Source: Lewinellaceae bacterium (lineage in GTDB: Bacteria; Bacteroidota; Bacteroidia; Chitinophagales; Saprospiraceae). Taken from it: a stretch of DNA of 64,000 nucleotides. The translations under genes were made by a program, and so were the position numbers. Positions 42,518 to 53,564 of this stretch are shown here, piece by piece (positions within the stretch are counted from its first letter, which is position 1; each line of letters starts with the position of its first letter). The notes beneath the pieces are model-generated. The model was not told the DNA's origin and searched no databases. It was given only the letters and a program-made list of their open reading frames with translations. Location: the NCBI GenBank assembly GCA_020636315.1, contig JACJYA010000008.1, positions 124,001 to 188,000 of the forward strand, read 5' to 3'.

Positions 42518-43711
42518 ATGAACGCAGACAACTTCACCCAATACCTGGAAGACCCCTCACTCCTTTATCAGGCTTCCTACCAGGAACTGAAAAGCCTGGC
42601 CATGCAGTACCCTTATTGCCAGAACCTCCATTTACTGCTTTTTCAAAAAAGTTATATGGATGGGTCAGGGGAATGGGAACAAAACCTGGAAAAGGCGGCA
42701 GTTTACAGTATTGACAGGCGGCACCTCTTCCACCAGGCCAGAAAGCTGGACAAAAAAACCGAAGAGGCAGAAGCCTTCCTGCTGAGTGAGGATTTCCTTG
42801 AACTGAAAAGCCTTGAAACACTGCAGCCAGAGCCGGAATTGCTGCCGGAAAAAGATGCGGAAGTTGAAAAGGAAGGGCACCTTCAACTCGAATTCATTCG
42901 TGGCCATCAGCAACCTTCCAGCGATAAAGAACCTCAGAATACAGTATCGCCTCAGGAAGAAGAAGAGGAGGAAGATGGCCTGTTCCATGCCAGTGCCGGC
43001 ATTGCTCCTAAAGAAGAGAATGAACCCTATTCCAAAGCTTCAGTACTGGAAGAAGAAGCGGGCTCCCAGCCGGCCGAACCGGCAACCGACGGACCGGCGC
43101 ACCTGCCTATCGAAGAACCTCAACCCGCTGCTCCGGGGTTCAAACCGGCAGGCGAACTGATCGATGACTGCACCAGCCTTTTACCCATTATTGAAGCCCT
43201 CCAGGCGGGAATGGCCGGCTCCGCCCGAAAAAAAGAAAAAAAAGCAAAAAGCCGCCCCCCCCTGCCCAGCCCTCATCTGGCGGTATTAAATCAAAAAACG
43301 CACTACCGGCCTTTATTCTACATAGATAGCGTTCCGGAAGAGCCTGCCGAGGCTCCCAAACCACAACCCAAACAATCCTTTACCAGTTGGGTCGAACAAT
43401 TCCAGTCTCCCGTTGTCCAGGGCCGCTTAAGCGAATTGATGGAATCCAAAAAAATGGAGGAGTTCAAGAAGAAGCGCAAGAAGAAGAAAAAATCAAAAAG
43501 AGCAAGTGAAGGCAATTCGCCCGCCGTCGGCCGGCTGGCCCTGCGAAGCATTACGGAAAACAAGGAGATCCTCTCAGAAACACTGGCCGAGCTGTTGGTC
43601 CGGCAGGGAGAATCCGGAAGGGCAATCGAAATGTATCAGGCATTAATGTTGGTTTTTCCCCAAAAAAGTGATTACTTTGCGGAGAAAATTGAGAATCTTA
43701 AAAGCAAGTAA
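42518..43711 (+). CDS. Acidic linker protein with basic patch and TPR-like C-terminus, unknown function
   Basis: 397 residues. The N-terminal helical part (1-75) is followed by a long Glu/Pro-rich low-complexity stretch (about 90-260). A very basic cluster 'KKKRKKKKKSKR' (about 310-325) comes next, then a C-terminal helix-turn-helix repeat, 'ILSETLAELLVRQGESGRAI', that looks like one TPR. No signal peptide. Similar acidic proteins lie upstream of secG in Bacteroidota. It sits 3 nt before secG, so the two are co-transcribed. The role is unknown; a membrane- or ribosome-associated scaffold is only speculation. Confidence 0.75.
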   Translation: MNADNFTQYLEDPSLLYQASYQELKSLAMQYPYCQNLHLLLFQKSYMDGSGEWEQNLEKAAVYSIDRRHLFHQARKLDKKTEEAEAFLLSEDFLELKSLETLQPEPELLPEKDAEVEKEGHLQLEFIRGHQQPSSDKEPQNTVSPQEEEEEEDGLFHASAGIAPKEENEPYSKASVLEEEAGSQPAEPATDGPAHLPIEEPQPAAPGFKPAGELIDDCTSLLPIIEALQAGMAGSARKKEKKAKSRPPLPSPHLAVLNQKTHYRPLFYIDSVPEEPAEAPKPQPKQSFTSWVEQFQSPVVQGRLSELMESKKMEEFKKKRKKKKKSKRASEGNSPAVGRLALRSITENKEILSETLAELLVRQGESGRAIEMYQALMLVFPQKSDYFAEKIENLKSK

Positions 43712-43714
43712 GAT

Positions 43715-43978
43715 ATGTTGACTGCAATGACCGTGTTGATCGCCCTGGTGGGTGTTTTGCTTATGGGCGCAGTGCTGATCCAGAACCCTAAGGGCGGTGG
43801 CGTGGATTCCACCTTCGGTGGAACGCAGGCGAACCAGATGTTCGGGGCAGCAAAATCCACTGACTTTATTGAGAAAGCAACCTGGTACCTGGCCGCTGCG
43901 CTGGGCATACTTTGTATCATTACCGCACTGATGGTAGGTGGCGGCACCGAAGCTGTTGATCCTCTGTTATCTCAATAG
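43715..43978 (+). CDS. secG: Preprotein translocase subunit SecG
   Basis: 87 residues. Two hydrophobic helices (about 1-20 and 55-75) flank a loop with the SecG signature 'VLIQNPKGGGVDSTFGG'. It is part of the SecYEG channel in the inner membrane and aids SecA-driven export. It follows the acidic protein by 3 nt and is followed by a strong terminator. Confidence 0.93.
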   Translation: MLTAMTVLIALVGVLLMGAVLIQNPKGGGVDSTFGGTQANQMFGAAKSTDFIEKATWYLAAALGILCIITALMVGGGTEAVDPLLSQ

Positions 43979-43997
43979 TTTCTATCTGCCTCCCCGG

Positions 43998-44035
43998 AAA
44001 AGGCCTGAGGAAGTATCCTCAGGCCTTTTCTTTTT
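43998..44035 (+). terminator. Terminator after secG
   Basis: AGGCCTGAGGA (44001-44011), loop AGTA and TCCTCAGGCCT (44016-44026) form a perfect 11-bp stem followed by TTTTCTTTTTC. Confidence 0.9.
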
Positions 44036-44238
44036 CCAAAGGTTGCCAAATTGACAATAAACGGCCCGGCGGCGCCTCTTCAAATACCGGCACCTCAGCA
44101 ATTGGCGGAAAAACCTGAAATATTGTCATGAATTTCAATTTGGCATAACGTATGATAGAGGTTGATTGACTTCTTGTAATGTTCTCAGGAAGAATATTGT
44201 ATTTATTTAACAAAACTGAACCATAAAAGCTTATAACT

Positions 44239-44514
44239 ATGAAGCCCATCAATGACAGAATAGTAGTCAAGCCTGCTCCGGCAGAAGAAAAGACTAAGGG
44301 TGGGATCATCATCCCGGATACTGCTAAGGAAAAACCCCAGCGCGGCGAAGTCGTAGCGGTGGGCCCGGGAAAAGATGGTAACCTGATGACCGTACAGGTC
44401 GGCGACATCGTACTCTACGGCAAATATGCCGGACAGGAACTGCAATATCAGGGGCAGGATTACCTGATCATGCGCGAGGATGACATCCTGGTGATCCTGG
44501 AAGGCAACGAATAA
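44239..44514 (+). CDS. groES: Co-chaperonin GroES
   Basis: 91 residues, standard length. It starts 'MKPINDRIVVKPAPAEEKTK' and carries the mobile-loop motif 'GGIIIPDTAKEKPQRG' and the roof region 'VLYGKYAGQEL'. It caps the GroEL ring during folding. It is 62 nt upstream of groEL, same operon. I looked for a CIRCE (HrcA) operator in 44036-44238 and did not find one, so heat-shock control here does not rely on that element. Confidence 0.97.
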   Translation: MKPINDRIVVKPAPAEEKTKGGIIIPDTAKEKPQRGEVVAVGPGKDGNLMTVQVGDIVLYGKYAGQELQYQGQDYLIMREDDILVILEGNE

Positions 44515-44576
44515 ATGCCAAACTCCCTCCTGCCTGGTATTTACAAATTTTCCAAAACTAAAAAATCCAACCTAAG

Positions 44577-46214
<1,638 letters not shown>

Positions 46215-46236
46215 GATCGTACTTCTTAGAAAAAGA

Positions 46237-46271
46237 AAGCCTTCCCGTCAAGAACGGGAGGGCTTTTTTGT
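46237..46271 (+). terminator. Terminator after groEL
   Basis: AAGCCTTCCCGT (46237-46248) pairs with ACGGGAGGGCTT (46254-46265), followed by TTTTTG. The next gene is convergent, starting its 3' end at 46281. Confidence 0.9.
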
Positions 46272-46280
46272 TTTATTCTG

Positions 46281-47135
46281 TCAGGGTTTTGGAAAAACGG
46301 AAGCCGCAAGGGCCATAGCCTCATGGAATGCCTCCATATCTACTCCTGTTTCAATCCCTTCATCCATAAAATAGTACAGCATATTTTCAGTAGGCATGTT
46401 CCCGGTGAGGTCATCCTTGGCCATAGGGCACCCACCGTAACCTTTCAACGCACCGTCAAACCGGCGGCATCCGTTCTCGAAAGCTGCCGCCACCTTTTCC
46501 TTCCATTTGTGCGGCACGGTATGAAAATGAGCGCCAAGTTCAACATCGGGGAAATCCGGAATGAGGTTGCCGAACAAATAACTGATGCTTTCAGGGCTGG
46601 CTACGCCGATGGTATCGGAAAGCTGGAGTATGGAGACCCCCATGCTCGCCAGGCGGTTAACCCAACGCTGCACGATCTCCACGTTCCAGGGGTCGCCGTA
46701 TGGGTTGCCAAAGCCCATAGAGATGTAAACGACCAACTGCTTTCCATGGGCCATGCAGATATCCTGTATCTGCTCAACCCGCCCCATTGATTCCTCAATC
46801 GTCGCATTGGTATTTCTCAGCTGGAAAGTTTCCGAAATGGAAAAAGGATAACCCAGGTAAGTGATCTCGTCAAACTGTACCGCATCAATAGCTCCCCGCC
46901 GGTTGGCCACAATGGCCAGTAACCTCGACCGGGAAACACTCAGGTCGAGCCGGGCCAGCACTTCGGCGGTATCCCTCATCTGAGGAATCGCCTTGGGGGA
47001 TACAAAACTCCCGAAATCAATGGTGTCAAAGTTGGCCTTCAACAGCTTATTGATGTATGTTGCCTTTTTTTCCGTCGGGATGAATTCTTTGATGCCCTGC
47101 ATTGCATCCCTTGGGCACTCAATAATTTTGACCAT
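46281..47135 (-). CDS. Hydroxymethylglutaryl-CoA lyase
   Basis: 284 residues, HMGL-like TIM barrel. It starts 'VKIIECPRDAMQGIKEFIPT' and carries 'IDFGSFVSPKAIPQM', the metal-binding 'GAHFHTVPHKW', and the catalytic-loop motif 'GGCPMAKDDLTGNMPTE' with the conserved Cys. It cleaves HMG-CoA to acetoacetate and acetyl-CoA, the last step of leucine catabolism. Other DRE-TIM lyases are the alternative, but the GGCP loop favours HMG-CoA lyase. Monocistronic and cytoplasmic. Confidence 0.9.
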   Translation of the reverse strand: MVKIIECPRDAMQGIKEFIPTEKKATYINKLLKANFDTIDFGSFVSPKAIPQMRDTAEVLARLDLSVSRSRLLAIVANRRGAIDAVQFDEITYLGYPFSISETFQLRNTNATIEESMGRVEQIQDICMAHGKQLVVYISMGFGNPYGDPWNVEIVQRWVNRLASMGVSILQLSDTIGVASPESISYLFGNLIPDFPDVELGAHFHTVPHKWKEKVAAAFENGCRRFDGALKGYGGCPMAKDDLTGNMPTENMLYYFMDEGIETGVDMEAFHEAMALAASVFPKP

Positions 47136-47344
47136 AAATGGTTTGGTTAGCGCTTTTCAATTGTTCCTGGGACTCAAAGTTAGACAGATCTGATCAAAAA
47201 TAGCCTCCTGCGCAATTAATACAATAACGCTCATAGTTTTCCCATCTAATTGTAAAACCCCTTTTTTAAAGAATTTTTTCTGCCAATGGAATTTATTCTC
47301 CCGGGTAAACTATCACTTTTCAAAGATGTTTTATCCAAAAACTT

Positions 47345-47566
47345 ATGAATAAAGGTGTGATCTCCCTTCTGGGGTTCGTATTGGCCGCACTCGGCTTTCT
47401 GTCAATTGCCCTTAGCCTGGTGGGAGTTCAGTTTGCATTTTTAACCTGGCTCGATTCCTTCGGCAGGCTCTTTGGTTTTGTTGCCAAACTTATCATGATC
47501 ATTGCCGGAATTCTCATTCTGTATATAGCCCAGAGTGACTTTAAAGGCGAGGAAGGGTTGGAATAA
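47345..47566 (+). CDS. Small two-helix membrane protein, unknown function
   Basis: 73 residues. Two hydrophobic helices (about 5-27 and 42-62) are joined by the loop 'TWLDSFGRLFG'. The tail 'SDFKGEEGLE' is acidic. I do not recognise a family. It stands alone between two minus-strand genes and has no strong terminator directly after it. Its amphipathic hydrophobic layout, sensible start and lack of an overlapping gene support it as real. Confidence 0.65.
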   Translation: MNKGVISLLGFVLAALGFLSIALSLVGVQFAFLTWLDSFGRLFGFVAKLIMIIAGILILYIAQSDFKGEEGLE

Positions 47567-47742
47567 TACTGAGAGCTTAAATTAAAGGTTAAGGCTGAAG
47601 TTGAGCCCTGAGAACGCCCGGGGAACGGAATATTTTTCAGAAATAAAATCTGTGCTCATCCTTGCCCCACTGGCCTCCTCAACCTTAGCCTGGCTTAACT
47701 TGCTGGAAAATAGCCTCATCAATGCAAACCTCAAGTTAAATT

Positions 47743-47785
47743 AAAAAAGGCTAGGCAGCCCGTGCGGGCTACCTAGCCTTTTATG
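47743..47785. terminator. Bidirectional terminator next to the 1918-residue gene
   Basis: AAAGGCTAGG-C-AGCCCG (47746-47762), loop TG and CGGGCT-A-CCTAGCCTTT (47765-47781) form a long near-perfect hairpin. There is an A run on the left and TTTTA on the right, so it works in either direction. It lies 26 nt past the stop of the T9SS protein. Confidence 0.85.
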
Positions 47786-47807
47786 CTAGCGTGCTATCCG
47801 AGGATGA

Positions 47808-50800
47808 TTATTCGATGATAATCATCTTCTTGGTAGCAGTGTATTCAGCCGTTTCAACGGTGTAGTACAGTACGCCGGCAGCCGGCAGGTCGTTGGAGTT
47901 AACAACTACGTTGTTGTACCCCTTAACGCCATCCAGGCGAACCAGTTTCAGTACTCTGCCCGTTACGTCGCTGATGGTCAGCGTCACGCTGTCATCTGCT
48001 GGCAGGTTGAAGCCGATCAGCGTCTCACCCTTGAATGGGTTCGGCGTGTTCTGATACAGCTCGAAGCCGGCAGAGGCAACCTCCTTACCGGAGAAGGTGA
48101 CCGCTACGTCCATGTAGTCGCCGTTGGTTTTGTAGGCTTCTGCCTTCGTGATGCGGGAGCTAACATTCAGCAAGTCGCTCAGCTGTGCATCGGCAGTAGC
48201 GCGGAACACCAGGCTGAACAGGGCTTCGCCTGCAGTAGCCTTGCCGTTCCAGCTCGTGGTGATCAGGCCTTCGTTGACGTAAGCCAGGCCGAAGTTCTCT
48301 TCCGTGGCAACACCGTTGATGATGTCAACCAGTTCCAGAGCACTGTTGTCGAACGTCAGGGTTGCCTGGTAGCCATCGATAGAGGCGATGTCGGCAGCCG
48401 TGAATTCTACAGTGTATTCGTTGCCGGCCTTAACTTCTGCGTCAGCTACGTTCAGGGCGAAAGTGCCGGCCATCGTACGGCCTTCAATTCCTGCCAGAGC
48501 GTTAGCATCTGCATCGCCATTAACGTCACCGATCTTAACCGCTACGAAGTCAGCACCGCTGATACCCGTACCCGGCAGGTTGTTGATGTTCACCACTTCG
48601 GGGAACTCTTCAAACCACGGGTTGGCAATATTCGGGAACACGTAGGCTTCTTCTACGAAGCGCCAGCTGGTGTTGTTCTCGAACTCGGTATCGATCGACA
48701 GGATCAGCTTGCGCAGCTGGATCAGGTCGAGAGTGGTGATCGACTTGCTGTTGTTAACGTCAGCGGCGATCATCTTGTACGGGCTGCCCAGCGGCTGCAC
48801 ACCGAGGATGTGCTTGCTGATCAGCACCAGGTCGAAGGTAGAAACGCCGTTGAGGTAGTTGGCATTCAGTTGCGGCGTGATCGTGTAGTCGTAGCCTTCC
48901 TGCAGGCCGGCAAATGCGTATTCGCCGTCAGCAGCAGTCGTCATAGACTGGCTGGTTTGGCCGGAGAGGCTTACCTCTACGTTCTCAACTGCCAGGGCTT
49001 CTTCAGTGGCAATAGCGCCGGCGGCGCCTACTACCAGTGAGTCAGAGCCACACCATCCGTTGAAGTCGCGTACAACGATGAAGGTCTCACACTTGTCGCT
49101 GTTGCCAGCGCCATCATAAGCCCAGATCTCAACTGCCAGAGAGCCCTGGTTGATGGTGTCAGCACAAGTCAGCAGCAAGCCGGTGGCATCTTCATCCTGG
49201 GCTTCGCCAACGCGGTTGATCGAGTACTTGATCGGCCCGGTGCAATCCGTGATCGGAGAAGCGATGAAGTCGCTTGCCCATACTTCCATCTGGCCGGTGT
49301 CAGGAACGTCGTCGCCATCCAGGTCAACCGGCATCAGGTCGGTAGCCAGGCCGTTGATACAGATCGGAGCAGGCTCCTTGCAGTCGATCACGCTGAAGGG
49401 CAGAGACGCGCTGTTGGTGTTGCCACAGCCATCTTCTACGTGTACTTCAAATGCGTGGTCGCCGATCGGGAAGCGGCCGTTGATCTGGTAGTCCGGATAG
49501 TCTCCCGTCAGTTCGAAGTCGTCAAACAGGCCGTCCGTCAGGTCCTGAAGGTCGATGTCGTTCGCCGGGTTGCCGTCAGCACCTGCATCCAGGAATACCT
49601 TGATAGTCAGGTCGCCAGGCGTGCAGTTTTCGGTAACAGTGAACGGAAGGCCAACGATGCCGTCGCAATCCACACTATTGTAAGAGCAGAACTCCTGTGC
49701 GTCGCCGTCAATTTCAGGACGCTCGTCATCGTGTACCTTGATGATCTGAGTGTATTGGTAGAAACCACCAGCATAGTCTTCCTTGCGCCAGAAGTCGTCA
49801 ATGAACAGGCAGCGGTTCTGGAAGGAAAGCGGTATGTTGTTGTCCGGAGTTTCGTCGTTGTCCTTGTCGATGTAAGAATACCCACCCGGGCGGTGCAGCA
49901 GCCATACGCCTCCGTCAGGAGCCAATGCGTCGGGGTCGCCAGGGCCGGTGTACATGTAGCCCAGGTTGCCGTCGCAGTCTTCGTCACGGCCGATAACCAT
50001 CGGGTCGGATTCGCCGTCGTACTGGCACCAGTTAACTACCTTCCACTTGCGGAAGATCTTGTAGCACTCGTTGCCGGTGGTGGCGGTGAATTCTTCATCC
50101 GTGTGGCTTACTGCCAGAAGGTCGCAGCCGATCTCGTTGTAGGTCACGCTATCGGGTTGGTCTCCAGAACATGTGAAGTTCGCTTCGTCAGCCGGGAAGT
50201 GGATCTCGAAGTTGTGTACTTCGCGGATCGTTACCCTCTGCGTACAGGGGTTGCTGCTCTGGTTGCCATTGATGTCCGTTACGCGGAAGTTACGGTCAAT
50301 GTAGCCATAGCCGCACTCCAGGTTCGGAGACGAGAAGCTGGTAATAGAAGCAACACCGCAGTTGTCTTCGCCGGTCGCTTCGCCGAACAGGTCGTTCAGC
50401 TGGTCGAGGTCTTCCGGGTCGAAGTTGTACGGCAGGTCGTCACAGTCAACAGATACCGGGTGCGGAGCATAGCAGTACGGGCGGGCCTTCTCTTCCGGCG
50501 TTACTTCCAGCCAGCAGGTGTTAACGTTGCCGGCTTCGTCGAAGACGCGCAGCTCGATGGTGATCGTTACGCCAACATCGCAGCAGAAGAAGTCAACATA
50601 CGGGCCCCAGTTGGAGAACGTATTGCCGCAGGTATAGAGGATCGGGTTGAAGTGGTCCCGGCGCACCTCGATGCGGTCAACGCCACAGTTGTCCGTAGCG
50701 TTCTCGTTGATGGCCTCAGCGTAAACGCGGGCGCGTACGTTAGGCAGTACGCCTGCGTAGCTGTCGTCGCCGCCGCCGATGGAGATGATCAGTTCGTCAT

Positions 50801-53564
50801 CACAGATAGCCGTCGGCTCGATCAGGTCCTTGACAGAGAACGGGCAGTATTCTACTACCTTGTTGCCACAGTCGTCTTCCACCGTGTAGCGGAAGTAGTG
50901 GTTGCCTTGAGGAATGCCGGTCACCAGGCGGTCTGCGCGCTGGGTGATCATGGCGTTGGTCCGTACAACTACCGTATCAATACGGGTGCCGGTCACCTGG
51001 CCATACTGGTTGGTCACTTCTACTTCTACTTCGGTAACGATCTCAGTGGTGTAAGACCAGCCGGAGCAGTTGTCCGTTACGTTGTCATCATTCAGTACAG
51101 GTACGCTGAAGCTACCGGTACAGCTCCACGGGCTGGTGGAGAAGGTCAGGCCCTGGTCGGGAATGCCGTCCCAGTCCGTATCTTCGCCCGGGCAGGTTAC
51201 CTCAGGTGCGGTGAAGTCGCCTACTTTGACGATCTGGTCCCAGTGCAGGAAGCCGGAGCCGGCGTTCAGCGGGTCACACCAGTTGAGGATATCCCAGGTA
51301 CGGGTGAACTTGTATGTGCCGTCGCAAACATTGATTTCCGGGCCGTCGGAGTAGTCGGCGCCGATGCTGCAGTAGCTGTCCTCCAGGTTGTAGATACCAG
51401 CGACCGTGAAGATCGACGGGTAGCCGGTAGCCGAAGGAGCCGGGTGGCCGTTGGCGTCCAGCGGGAAGTCCTCGTCACACTCCAGGGGAGCGGTGAAAGG
51501 AGGCATCTGGATGTCGTTGATATCCGGCAGGCTCAGGGTAATTTCCTGAGTGCAGGTAGAAGTGTTGCCCTTGTCGTCAACGGCCGTGAAAGTACGGGTG
51601 ATAACGATGGGAACACAGTCGCCGTTGGCGCTATAGGTATCGACGAAGCTTACGTCAACGTTGTTGTCGCAGTTGTCGGATACAATCGGGTTGCCCGTAA
51701 TGCTCAGGCTCGCCGGGTTGTTGTAGATCAGGTCGAAATCGCCGCAGAACAGTTCAATGGCGAACGTGCGCTGCTCGGTCGGGAAGCTGATGAACTCTTC
51801 AACCGGAGTCTCTTCCCAGGTAACCGGGTCAACATCAACATAGATGTTCCACTCGCCGAGCCAGCCGCCGTTGTCGCTGAAGACTACCCACTCGTAGTCG
51901 CCGGTGTCGTTGGCGTCAAAGGTAGAGGTCAGGATGTAGTACGTCTCGTACGGGCGCAGCGGAAGGCTGATGCGCACAACCGGGTCGAAAATACCGCCCA
52001 CAGGGCCCTGGTTCAGCAGGCCGAGGAACAACCCCTGGATGAGCAGGAAGTTGTCATCCACCTGCGCGATGATGTTCTGGCAGGGGTTGGACGGGTCGAA
52101 GCTGCCCTGGTACATGGCTACAAAGCCATCAGAGTTGAAAGCATTATCCAGGTAGAAGGTATAGTAATCTTCTTCGCTAACCTGGAATTCAGTCAGCTCG
52201 TAGTAGTGCGGGCCGGCCTGAGTGCCGGAGGCATCGATGAAGCAGGAGTAGTTGGTGAGGTTCAGCTGGTCGTCACCAGTGTCCAGAGAGCCGCTCAGGA
52301 CGTGAGCTTCGCGGGTAACCGTACCAATGTTGGTGTTATCCGGGCACTCCAGGCTGGGAGCAGTCTTATCTTCAGCATTGACGTAGCCCCAGCAGTCTTC
52401 CCAGTTGAAGAACGGGAAAGTATCATTGGTGCCTGGGAAGATAACGTAGTCAAACTGGAAGTTGGTGATCGTGGCCGTAGAGCTGACCAGCGCGTCGAAC
52501 GGAGAATCGATACCAATGATCAGCGCAGTTCCGCCAGAGACCGTCTCGTTGACTGACCCTGATACGGCAGAGCTGGTATTGATCTGGTCCAGGATGGTGC
52601 CGTTGTCATCAACAACGAAGAAGAAGAAGTCAAAGCCTGGGTCGTTGCCGTTGAAGTTGTAGTCAAAGCTCAGGTCGCCGTCAAAAGGAATAGCGATTGA
52701 CGCTGCTACCGTAAAGCCTGCGGCAAAAGTGGAACCAGTGCTGATGGTCAGCGTAGAAGCAGTGAAATTCACCGAAGAAGCGCCTCCGGTGGTAACTGCC
52801 CAGTTCGCTCCGTCAAACTCCTGGGTGAAACCGAGGATGGAACCCGTGATCGGGTCAACCGTCTGCGGGTTGCCGGTCGGAGCGTCGCCGAGGTAGCTTA
52901 CCTCATAGATGAATTCTCCACAGCCGTCGAGAACCGGGCCGTTGGAGGGGTCTTCATCGTTGACGATGTTCACAAAGAAATCAGCCGGGTCTGCACAGCC
53001 GAAGTCGCCACCCAATACCATGGATGGAGTAACCAGGCGGCGGCAGTCCGGGTCCAGAGTGACGTTAACAGAGCTGATGCAGGAAAGGTTCGTCGCTTGA
53101 GCGTCGTCCTGGTCAACAATGATGAAGAAATCTTCAGAGCGAGTGTTGCCGTAGGAGTCCTCAGCATCGATCTGGATCTGGTAGATACCAACGCCCAGAA
53201 CCGCGATGAAAGTAGATCCACCGGGGGAAGCGATGATGGTGCCGTTGTTAGGCGTGAAACCAACACCGTTAACCGTTACACCAAACTGAGAGCCCGCTAC
53301 AACGGTGCCGTCGCCGCTTGGAGAAAGGTCTCCGTCGCAGTCGTCTGTTACGGTAACTTCAAAAAATACAGTTGCTGTACCCGGGGCACAGGGATCCAGC
53401 GATACGTTAATATCCTGAGAAGGATATACGATAACTGGTGCCCACGTATCGCCGCTACACTGAGCGAACGATTGTTGGGCGCCCCAAAAGCCGAAGACAA
53501 AAAGCATAGCCAGTGCCTTAAGCCAATGGGGAAGGGAAACGAAAGTAAAATTCGTTCTTTCCAT
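47808..53564 (-). CDS. Giant T9SS-secreted protein with HYR-like, dockerin-like and cohesin-like domains
   Basis: 1918 residues. The signal peptide ends QQSFAQ (about residues 1-35). Many Ig-like HYR-type modules follow, marked by 'APSLECP', 'APEVTCP', 'DNCG' and 'CTQEI'. A CnaB-like segment 'VENVEVSLSGQTSQSM' (about 1530-1570) leads to a dockerin-like pair, 'STFDLVLISKHILGV' and 'TTLDLIQLRKLIL' (about 1575-1640). A cohesin-like domain, 'SIDGYQATLTFDNSALELV' (about 1710-1790), comes next. The T9SS type A sorting domain closes the chain ('NTPNPFKGETLIGF', ending 'ATKKMIIIE'). It should be exported by T9SS and attached to or released from the cell surface. Dockerin- and cohesin-like parts in one chain are a Saprospiria trait; whether they bind each other is unknown. 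Confidence 0.92.
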   Translation of the reverse strand: MERTNFTFVSLPHWLKALAMLFVFGFWGAQQSFAQCSGDTWAPVIVYPSQDINVSLDPCAPGTATVFFEVTVTDDCDGDLSPSGDGTVVAGSQFGVTVNGVGFTPNNGTIIASPGGSTFIAVLGVGIYQIQIDAEDSYGNTRSEDFFIIVDQDDAQATNLSCISSVNVTLDPDCRRLVTPSMVLGGDFGCADPADFFVNIVNDEDPSNGPVLDGCGEFIYEVSYLGDAPTGNPQTVDPITGSILGFTQEFDGANWAVTTGGASSVNFTASTLTISTGSTFAAGFTVAASIAIPFDGDLSFDYNFNGNDPGFDFFFFVVDDNGTILDQINTSSAVSGSVNETVSGGTALIIGIDSPFDALVSSTATITNFQFDYVIFPGTNDTFPFFNWEDCWGYVNAEDKTAPSLECPDNTNIGTVTREAHVLSGSLDTGDDQLNLTNYSCFIDASGTQAGPHYYELTEFQVSEEDYYTFYLDNAFNSDGFVAMYQGSFDPSNPCQNIIAQVDDNFLLIQGLFLGLLNQGPVGGIFDPVVRISLPLRPYETYYILTSTFDANDTGDYEWVVFSDNGGWLGEWNIYVDVDPVTWEETPVEEFISFPTEQRTFAIELFCGDFDLIYNNPASLSITGNPIVSDNCDNNVDVSFVDTYSANGDCVPIVITRTFTAVDDKGNTSTCTQEITLSLPDINDIQMPPFTAPLECDEDFPLDANGHPAPSATGYPSIFTVAGIYNLEDSYCSIGADYSDGPEINVCDGTYKFTRTWDILNWCDPLNAGSGFLHWDQIVKVGDFTAPEVTCPGEDTDWDGIPDQGLTFSTSPWSCTGSFSVPVLNDDNVTDNCSGWSYTTEIVTEVEVEVTNQYGQVTGTRIDTVVVRTNAMITQRADRLVTGIPQGNHYFRYTVEDDCGNKVVEYCPFSVKDLIEPTAICDDELIISIGGGDDSYAGVLPNVRARVYAEAINENATDNCGVDRIEVRRDHFNPILYTCGNTFSNWGPYVDFFCCDVGVTITIELRVFDEAGNVNTCWLEVTPEEKARPYCYAPHPVSVDCDDLPYNFDPEDLDQLNDLFGEATGEDNCGVASITSFSSPNLECGYGYIDRNFRVTDINGNQSSNPCTQRVTIREVHNFEIHFPADEANFTCSGDQPDSVTYNEIGCDLLAVSHTDEEFTATTGNECYKIFRKWKVVNWCQYDGESDPMVIGRDEDCDGNLGYMYTGPGDPDALAPDGGVWLLHRPGGYSYIDKDNDETPDNNIPLSFQNRCLFIDDFWRKEDYAGGFYQYTQIIKVHDDERPEIDGDAQEFCSYNSVDCDGIVGLPFTVTENCTPGDLTIKVFLDAGADGNPANDIDLQDLTDGLFDDFELTGDYPDYQINGRFPIGDHAFEVHVEDGCGNTNSASLPFSVIDCKEPAPICINGLATDLMPVDLDGDDVPDTGQMEVWASDFIASPITDCTGPIKYSINRVGEAQDEDATGLLLTCADTINQGSLAVEIWAYDGAGNSDKCETFIVVRDFNGWCGSDSLVVGAAGAIATEEALAVENVEVSLSGQTSQSMTTAADGEYAFAGLQEGYDYTITPQLNANYLNGVSTFDLVLISKHILGVQPLGSPYKMIAADVNNSKSITTLDLIQLRKLILSIDTEFENNTSWRFVEEAYVFPNIANPWFEEFPEVVNINNLPGTGISGADFVAVKIGDVNGDADANALAGIEGRTMAGTFALNVADAEVKAGNEYTVEFTAADIASIDGYQATLTFDNSALELVDIINGVATEENFGLAYVNEGLITTSWNGKATAGEALFSLVFRATADAQLSDLLNVSSRITKAEAYKTNGDYMDVAVTFSGKEVASAGFELYQNTPNPFKGETLIGFNLPADDSVTLTISDVTGRVLKLVRLDGVKGYNNVVVNSNDLPAAGVLYYTVETAEYTATKKMIIIE

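Noticed and set aside
44036..44238. Search for a CIRCE operator before groES
   Set aside because: No TTAGCACTC-N9-GAGTGCTAA-like inverted repeat is present.
49440..52556. 1038-codon open frame on the plus strand
   Set aside because: It lies wholly antisense to the T9SS protein, whose signal peptide, domains and sorting tail are clear. The open antisense frame reflects biased codon use of the real gene.
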